Assembly (NCBI GenBank): GCA_963691655.1
Contig: OY829329.1
Location: 62,118,852 to 62,182,851 of the forward strand
From: Toxonevra muliebris
Taxonomy: Eukaryota; Arthropoda; Insecta; Diptera; Pallopteridae
Length of the DNA: 64,000 bases
Reading direction: 5' to 3'
Shown here: piece by piece, positions 57,661 to 64,000 of the stretch
Position numbering within the stretch: position 1 is the stretch's first letter
How the letters are laid out: each line of letters starts with the position of its first letter
Position numbers and translations under genes: made by a program
The notes under the pieces: generated by a model
Database searches by the model: none
Told to the model about the DNA's origin: nothing
What the model saw: the letters and a program-made list of their open reading frames with translations, nothing else

Positions 57661-59530
57661 TGTTGACGTTTTCTGCACGATTGTCTACGTTTTCCTCACG
57701 ACATTCACAACTCTTGATCTGCTAGTGTGCCTTCTCTTGAATCAAAGCCAGGAAAAAATTAATAGGATTTTCCAGTTAATATAGTAGTTTTTATTACAAA
57801 AATTATTGTATGGCACCTAAACTATTGAATTCCATAGAAATTCCAATAAAAGAATTTAGTATAAATAAGAAATTCTTATGCAGATGTAAAATTTCTAAGT
57901 TTATAAGTTTCTAAGTTCGTATAAAATTAAAGAAAATCTTTATTCTGTAGCACAGTGGGATATTGTGTCAATTATACGAATGTGAGTGAGTGTTTGTATG
58001 TATGTCCTTTATACAATTCTTTATTGTTTTTCTGCATATGACATACACTCACGTACTTTTGTAAACACAATTGCACATCTTTTAATAGCGCACACACAAA
58101 CACACATGCTACAAGCAACCAAATCCTAATATAGTATAAACAACACTTACTACAATTACAACATACGATGACGATTTGTGTAGCAAGTAAAACATTTTAA
58201 TTTTCTCCATTTGCACTTTATACTGACCTACTCCACTGACTTTTTCTCTATTTTTCTTTTCGTTTCATTTCATTTTATTTCAATCCGTTTGTTTTTTCAA
58301 CTTTTTTATTGTTGTTTTTTTTTTTTTTGTTTTCATTATTATGAAAAACTTCATAATACTAAAGTTTACAATGGTGTATAATAAAATATGTCAACGAGTT
58401 GTTGCTACTGCTGTTGTAGAGAAACAAAAGTTGCTTGCAGCATTCAACAGCAACGACATATAGTAAAAATAAAGAAGATACAAAAATAAAAATGATTTGA
58501 AACGTTTTTACATTTCACTGCAAACATTTCATTATCCTTAACACTTATGTATGTTTTGCAATTTCTTGTTGTTGTTGATTTTTTTTTTCTTATACTAACG
58601 GCGCTAGTATTTATTTGAAAATATACATACATAGGTACATATACAATGTAAAGCATAGAACAGCAAATACAGCAGCAATAACAGTCAGCAATATGCAGCA
58701 GGCAACAACAGTAATAGCAGCATCACTGCATGTGCTACTGCCGCAATAGGAATAATAAAAGTGAAACGAAATAAATAAAAACAAAACTGTGTGCGATTAT
58801 TAAAAACTGCTGAGAACTTGTAGGTGTAGCGTAGAGGGCGAATTCAAAAGTATGAGCGACGTGTGGGAGTGTAAATTGCAAGCTGAAAAAGAAAAAGAAA
58901 TATAAAAAATTGTCATTTGAATCCTTACACATTTCATCCTTGCAGCGACAATACAGAAATAGCAGTAACAGCAGCTGATAGAAATTAAAAATGCAACAAC
59001 AACTGCTACTATTACTAGAGAACAACAAAGAGCTTCAGTGCTTCATATGTATGCAATATATGTATTTCGCTATGTATGTATGTATGTATGTATGCACGTA
59101 TTTAGTGGAAAATGCACTAGTGTAATATTCATACCCTCTAGGATTCTATGATGTACTTCACTTTTATATTTGTTTTTCTTTTTGCTTTGCTTTTATTTAT
59201 TTGCATTGCTTTGCTTTTTACAAATTCAAGTTTAAATCAACGTCATCGCTTTTTTTGTTGTTGTTTTGTTTTTATTATTTCTGCTTCTATTTTATTGTTT
59301 TTTTTTTTTTTGTGTGGATGTGTGTGTGTGTGTTTCTTGCAGCATTAATGTCGCATATACTCAACAGAAAAACATTGGAACAAAAAACAGGCAACAACGA
59401 CTTTGATTGAACTAAATCGACTTATTTTTGCACTAATTTCAAAATTTTTATTTTGTGTTTTGGGCAAGCCTTAAATTATTATTTCTACTGTTATTTCATG
59501 TTTTTTAAGATTTAACTTCCAAAACAATCA
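57661..59530. other. non-coding stretch
   Basis: CAG/CAA triplets near 58655-58735 and 58960-59005, and a TATG run at about 59071-59095. No gene recognised. Confidence 0.55.
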
Positions 59531-59534
59531 ACGT

Positions 59535-60890
59535 GGAATGAGTCAGCCACTCAATGAATCAGTCAGTAAATAAGGCAATCGGTAAATGAAGCAATCAATG
59601 AAGGAATCAGTCAGTGAAAGAGTCAGTCAGTGGATGAGTCAGACAGTGGATAAGTCAGTCAGTGAAGAAGTCAGTCAGTGAATGAGTCAGTCATGGGATG
59701 AGTCAGTCAGTGAAGAAGTGAGTCAGTGAATCAGTTTGTAAAAGAGTTAGTCAGTGAATGAGTCTGTCAGGGAAGGAGTTAATCAATGAATAAGGCTGTT
59801 GATGAAAAATTCAGACATTAAAAAAGAAATCAGTCAATGAAAAAAGTAATTAGCAAATGATGCAAACATTGAAATAGTTAATTGGTATATTGGGTTTTGT
59901 TCCTTATAGATTGCAAAAAAAAACGTTTTCTGCCGTCTTTAAGGAACAAAAACTAATATACCAATTATTAATCGATTGCAAACATGGTTCAGTATAAAAT
60001 AAATGTACATCACTACAAATTGAAATAGTTAGTCAGTGAACGAAGCAGTCTGTACAGGAGCTAGTCGGTGCATAAGCCAATGTGTTAATGATTCAGACAG
60101 TGAATGAGTTAGTCAATGATTGAGTTAGTCACTGAAGAAATCACGCACTGAAGAAATCACGCACTGAAGGAAGTCCGCTACTGGAAGAGGCAGTCAGTAA
60201 ATGAGTCAATCAACAAATGAGTCACTTTCAAATGTAAACAAATCAGGCATTAAAAAAGTTAGTCTGTGAGTTGGTCAGCCACCGAATGAATCAGGCAATG
60301 AGAAATCGTTCAGCAGATGAATCTGCTAATGGTGGAATCAGTCGATGAAGGAGTTACTCAGTCCATGAGGCAGTCAGTAAATGATTCTGTCAGTGAAAGA
60401 ATCAGTTAGTGAATGAAATAGATAGTGAATAAGCCTTCAGGTAAATTAGTTAACTAGAAAATGAGTCAGGCAATGGATGAGTCAGACAGTGATGAGTTTG
60501 TCAGTGAAAAAATCACCCAGCAACGGAGTTAGACAGTGAAAAAGACAGAATGAGCCACTCTGAAAATGTGAAGGAATGAGACATTAAAAAAGCCAGTCAG
60601 TAAGCTAGTCTGCTATAAATTCTTTCAGGCTGTAAGAAATCATTCAGCGTATGAGTCAAACAGTAAACGAATCAGTCAATACAAGAGTCAGCCGATGAAT
60701 TGATCAATCAGTAAATTAGTCAGCCAGCAATTGAGTCCCTCTGTAAATATGATGACATAAGTCATTATAAAAGTCAGTCAGTGAGTTAGGCAACCAAGAA
60801 ATGAGTCAGACAGTAAATAATCATTCAGTGAATGAGTCAAGCAGTGAATTAATCTGTCAGCAAATGAGTCCACCGAGCTGTTCATATCTA
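59535..60890 (+). repeat. degenerate GTCAGTCAGTGAATGA array
   Basis: AGTCAGTCAGTGAATGAGTC and close variants repeat for about 1.35 kb, cleanest at 59620-59720. The basic period is 4 bp (GTCA/GTGA/ATGA) with a looser 12-16 bp grouping. It is interrupted at 59881-60018. Confidence 0.85.
59881..60018. mobile_element. 138-bp insertion carrying a near-perfect hairpin
   Basis: ATTGAAATAGTTA is present on both sides (59868-59880 and 60019-60031). The insert is unlike the array. Its first 85 bases form a hairpin: arms 59881-59910 and 59936-59965 pair at 27 of 30 positions around a 25-nt loop containing nine A. The remaining 53 bases are AT-rich. It may be a tiny foldback element or a retroposed small RNA. 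Since GTTAGTCAG is array sequence, part of the flanking duplication could pre-exist. Confidence 0.6.
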
Positions 60891-60932
60891 AATATATTCA
60901 TATATAAAAGTTAAAACTCATATCGAAACCAA

Positions 60933-61870
60933 GTTCAGTTTTGAAAAACGATTCAAAACAGAACTTAGTAACAAAAAGAAATGGGAAGGTATATCGAAAA
61001 CGTATAAGATAGACCAGCATATGATAACATGGTACACAGACGGTTCTCTCACTGAAAAAGGAACCGGTGTTTGAGTATCTGGGCCAAGGACAAAATACTC
61101 TGAGCGGAAATATACGCAATTGATAGGTGTGCATACTTTAATCTCAAACGCAACTACCGGAACCAAAACATTGCGATCCTAACCGATAGCCAAGCGGCTA
61201 TCAATGCACTTAAGTCTCACCAGGTTACCTCAAAACTGGTGATGGAGTGCCTTGATAAACTAAATACGCTTGGGTCATATAATCGGGCTTGGATCCTTTG
61301 GGTTCCGGGTCATATTGGGATTAAAGGAAATGAATCTGCGGATACACTAGCAAAGAAAGGAGCATCAACTCCTTTCGTAGGTCCAGAGCCATTCTGTGGA
61401 ATAGGCAAAGGAACACTCTCTATACTAATTAAGAAAGAAGAAGAATATCAAAGGATATTATACTGGGGACATAGACCATGATTAGAGCATTCGAACCTAT
61501 AACCAAAAACGCTTCAACAAATGTATGAATTTGTCAAAGAATAGTCTTAGAATCATTACAGGAATTCTAACAGGTAATTGTAGGTTGAACTATCACCTAA
61601 CAAAACTGGGAATTACAGCTAATGAATCATGTAGGTTTTGCAGAGATGTTAAGGAATCTGCGAAGCACATCTTAGGACAGTGCCCCGCACTTATGCATAT
61701 TCCTAACAGAAATCTGGGTAACCACCAAATACCAGATGATAATCTCAACTCCATAGAAGTAGGATCCATACTAAAATTTCCACTGGAGGCCGAACTTATG
61801 GAATTACTATGAGTCCATGAAGGGGCACAATAGATCTTAAAGGTCGCAGTGCGCTACCCCAATAATAATT
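60933..61870 (+). pseudogene. 5'-truncated LINE: RNase H, zinc-binding tail and TAA-type 3' end, 13-bp target duplication
   Basis: ATATCGAAACCAA is duplicated at 60920-60932 and 61871-61883. RNase H begins ITWYTDGSLTEKGTGV followed by TGA at about 61073. It continues with LTDSQAAINALKS and WILWVPGHIGIKGNESADTLAKKGA (61290-61365). After a stop near 61480, LRIITGILTGNC and CRFCRDVKESAKHILGQC (C-x2-C...H...C) follow to 61812. The element ends CCCCAATAATAATTAT, the TAA-repeat tail seen in the I-factor group. At least two internal stops make it inactive. RT and endonuclease are missing because reverse transcription stopped early. Confidence 0.9.
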
Positions 61871-61883
61871 ATATCGAAACCAA

Positions 61884-64000
61884 AAATATACGTTTCCCTC
61901 TATTTCTGCCACGCCTATCAAATACCCTAGCAGCAGAGTGCAGGGTATCACTCACTCTCTCACTTACGATTGATAGCTTCAGGGAGTTTCACAGTTATGA
62001 AGCTTTTCTGCTGTTGCTGCTGCTGTTGATGCTAGAATATTGCTATTGCTAGTGTCCTACTTCCGTGCACATATACGAATATATTCATGCATATATAGAT
62101 GCATACATATATGCAGTAATATAGCACACAACATATGCGCAATTTAAATTGAAAAATGATTAAAGAACTAACATTTATTCACCTTTATACATGCATAATT
62201 CTAAATACCTACAGTGTCTAAATATGTTTATGAAAACAATGAATTCAAATAACAAAAATTTATTATTTTAATAATAATCATCATAACAATAACTAAGTGA
62301 GATTTTAATTATACATTAATTATAATTATTATTATGAATTTGTATTTGTAAATATTTGCAAATATTCGAATAATTACAACAAAAGCAAAAAATTTGAAAT
62401 ATTTAAAACCGTAACCAAAACTAATTAACACAAATTATAAATTCCAATGAAATTGCTATTCTATGAAATGCTCGCTTGACTATTATTTAGAAAAGTTTAA
62501 AATGAAACAAATACACATACACAAACAAAGCAAACCAGCAAAGCCTACTTCCGCTTCCGGGCATTTGTGCAAAATAATAATAGCAACAACAATAACAATA
62601 ACCTTCTATTGTTTTGTAAATACGTTTGTGAATGTGGCTATGTGTCTGTGTGTGTGTTTGTGTGTGTATAAAGGCAGGTATGATTGTGTATATAATTTTA
62701 TATACGACTTATTGTTTTTGTTATTGTTATGTATTGTGTATTTTGTTGTGCTTTATTGCTGCAATTATAATTGTGAAATAATATTATTTAAATAATGATG
62801 CGTGCAAATGAATTTAAGGGTGAATGAGAAACAAAGAGATACAGAAAGAGAGAGAGAGAAAGATAGTGAAGGATAAAGCCTGAAGACAATGCGTTTAAAA
62901 TTATTTAAAGAAAATTTAAATTTTCATTTGAATGAAATTTCTGTGAAATTAATTGCCAGCCTATCATTCTCCTATATCCAATGGGGGATTGTTTCAACAC
63001 AATTTTATTCAACACCATCAAATTTAAAGTTACTACAACTAATAAAACTAATTTTGCTAACTTTCTTAAGGAGAATTTAGCTTCTTTTAACAATTTTTCA
63101 GTGCCAAAAAATGTGTAATCTTTAATTAAATAAAAATTTTTTTTTTAGTCATTCTAATATTCTGATTTGAAAAGCTTTAAAAAATGTGTGTTCTATGGAT
63201 TCTTCAATTAAATTGGAAAAACATAGCCGCATGTAAGTGAAGCTTATATTGACTTAAGTATTAAATTCAAAAAGCTCTAATGAGTTCCCTCAACAGAATC
63301 GCAATACCAAAATAATAATTTAGCTTATTTTATTGCATATATACATATTTGCTTCATAAACTTTAAAGGTCTATGTGAAGCTGAAACCGTTAATGTTTTT
63401 ACCTTAATAAATTAAAAATTTAAAGAAAGTATAAAAAAGGAAACTTATCTCTTTCATGCTCAATTTAAATAGGCTATCTATAGCAAACAACACAAAAACA
63501 CTTACAAGCATGTACACTCATAATCATACACATACATACATACATGCTCAAAACAGAAACGCCTTAAGGTATGCTAAAATAATGCACATTACAATCATAT
63601 TACCAACACTAAAATGTATAATACATGCATGTAGGTATACATAAATAACAAAAAAAAAAACACAAAACACACACATACATGCATATATGTGTTTCCTTTC
63701 ACAAATACACAAACATATATACATTCAAACCACAACAAATCTCAATTGGTATGAGCATTTTTGAGGTAGCTATACTCAGCAAATAAAAATACAAAGGCGT
63801 ATTTTCACAGATAATAAAAATTTCATTTCATTTACGCGTGGAGTACATGCCTTAAAACAGAAAATAACAACAACAACAACAACCGGAATTGCTATAAACT
63901 CGTACTCGTATATATATAAATACATTCACATGTATATCTACATACATATATACGTATGTATCTTTATAAGAATTAAAGAAAATATAATTTGCACAACCCA
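61884..64000. other. non-coding stretch to window end
   Basis: CTG run near 62010-62030, TG run near 62647-62668, GA run near 62843-62860, and CATA/TATG-rich DNA from 63500 to the end. Open frames at 62463-62795 and 62889-63093 show no recognisable domain. Confidence 0.55.

Noticed and set aside
56924..57784. 286-codon Ser/Leu/Phe-rich open frame
   Set aside because: It follows from C/T-rich composition lacking stop codons; no hydrophobic pattern or motif beyond composition.
59620..59760. CRISPR-like repeat-spacer array
   Set aside because: Units are contiguous 4-16 bp simple repeats without unique spacers, in eukaryotic DNA.

Overview
The window is AT-rich eukaryotic DNA, rich in CA/TG, CAA/GTT and TATG microsatellites, and contains no recognisable single-copy host gene. 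The transposon set (a copia-type LTR element whose primer-binding site is GGTTATGGGCCCAG, irritans-type mariner, a DD37D maT-like element, a DD37E element, RNase H-bearing LINEs with AACCTAACC or TAA tails, a tRNA-derived SINE) fits a higher fly, plausibly a tephritid or similar acalyptrate. The species is inference. The stretch looks like intergenic or long-intron DNA. Everything coding-like is a transposon or its remains; most other long open frames are artefacts of simple or tandem repeats.

Layout. 0-0.9 kb: minus-strand LINE fragment (RT and RNase H) running off the left edge. 2.6-4.8 kb: diverged repeat with a recurring 16-base core, carrying a 288-bp TIR element. 7.28-8.58 kb: long foldback element with a SINE inserted in one arm. 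10.5-12.7 kb: 12-mer array organised into 72-bp higher-order units, interrupted by a truncated LINE. 16.3-17.4 kb: stubs of an IS630/Tc1-type transposase and of a LINE. 20.0-20.4 kb: four related GC-rich hairpins. 22-29.7 kb: the 16-base core again, mostly inverted, around a complete and apparently very young copia element (24560-28930) with identical 195-bp LTRs and an open 1317-residue Gag-Pol. 31.1-36.1 kb: two large arrays of a roughly 10-bp unit (TACTTGAAAA) in opposite orientation. 38.4-40.7 kb: an unassigned TIR element with four exact internal copies of GTTACTTACGTTTC, split by a maT-like element whose full-length transposase has Asn at the first catalytic position. 42.2-48.4 kb: two inverted decayed DD37E elements, one abutting a decayed mariner. 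53.3-57.7 kb: long polypyrimidine tracts, one with a 12-bp period and one with a 171-bp tandem repeat. 59.5-60.9 kb: GTCAGTGAATGA-like array with a 138-bp insertion holding a near-perfect 85-nt hairpin, followed by a truncated LINE with a 13-bp target duplication.

Only copia looks competent for movement. The other elements are truncated, frameshifted or catalytically altered; the SINE and small LINE stubs probably depended on LINE machinery supplied elsewhere. The nesting gives a relative order: SINE after foldback, LINE after the 12-mer array, maT after the GTTACTTACGTTTC element. I see no multi-gene functional system. The least explained items are the hairpin quartet near 20 kb, the GTTACTTACGTTTC element, the dispersed GCCTAAAAGTATGCAA core, and the paired inverted TACTTGAAAA arrays.
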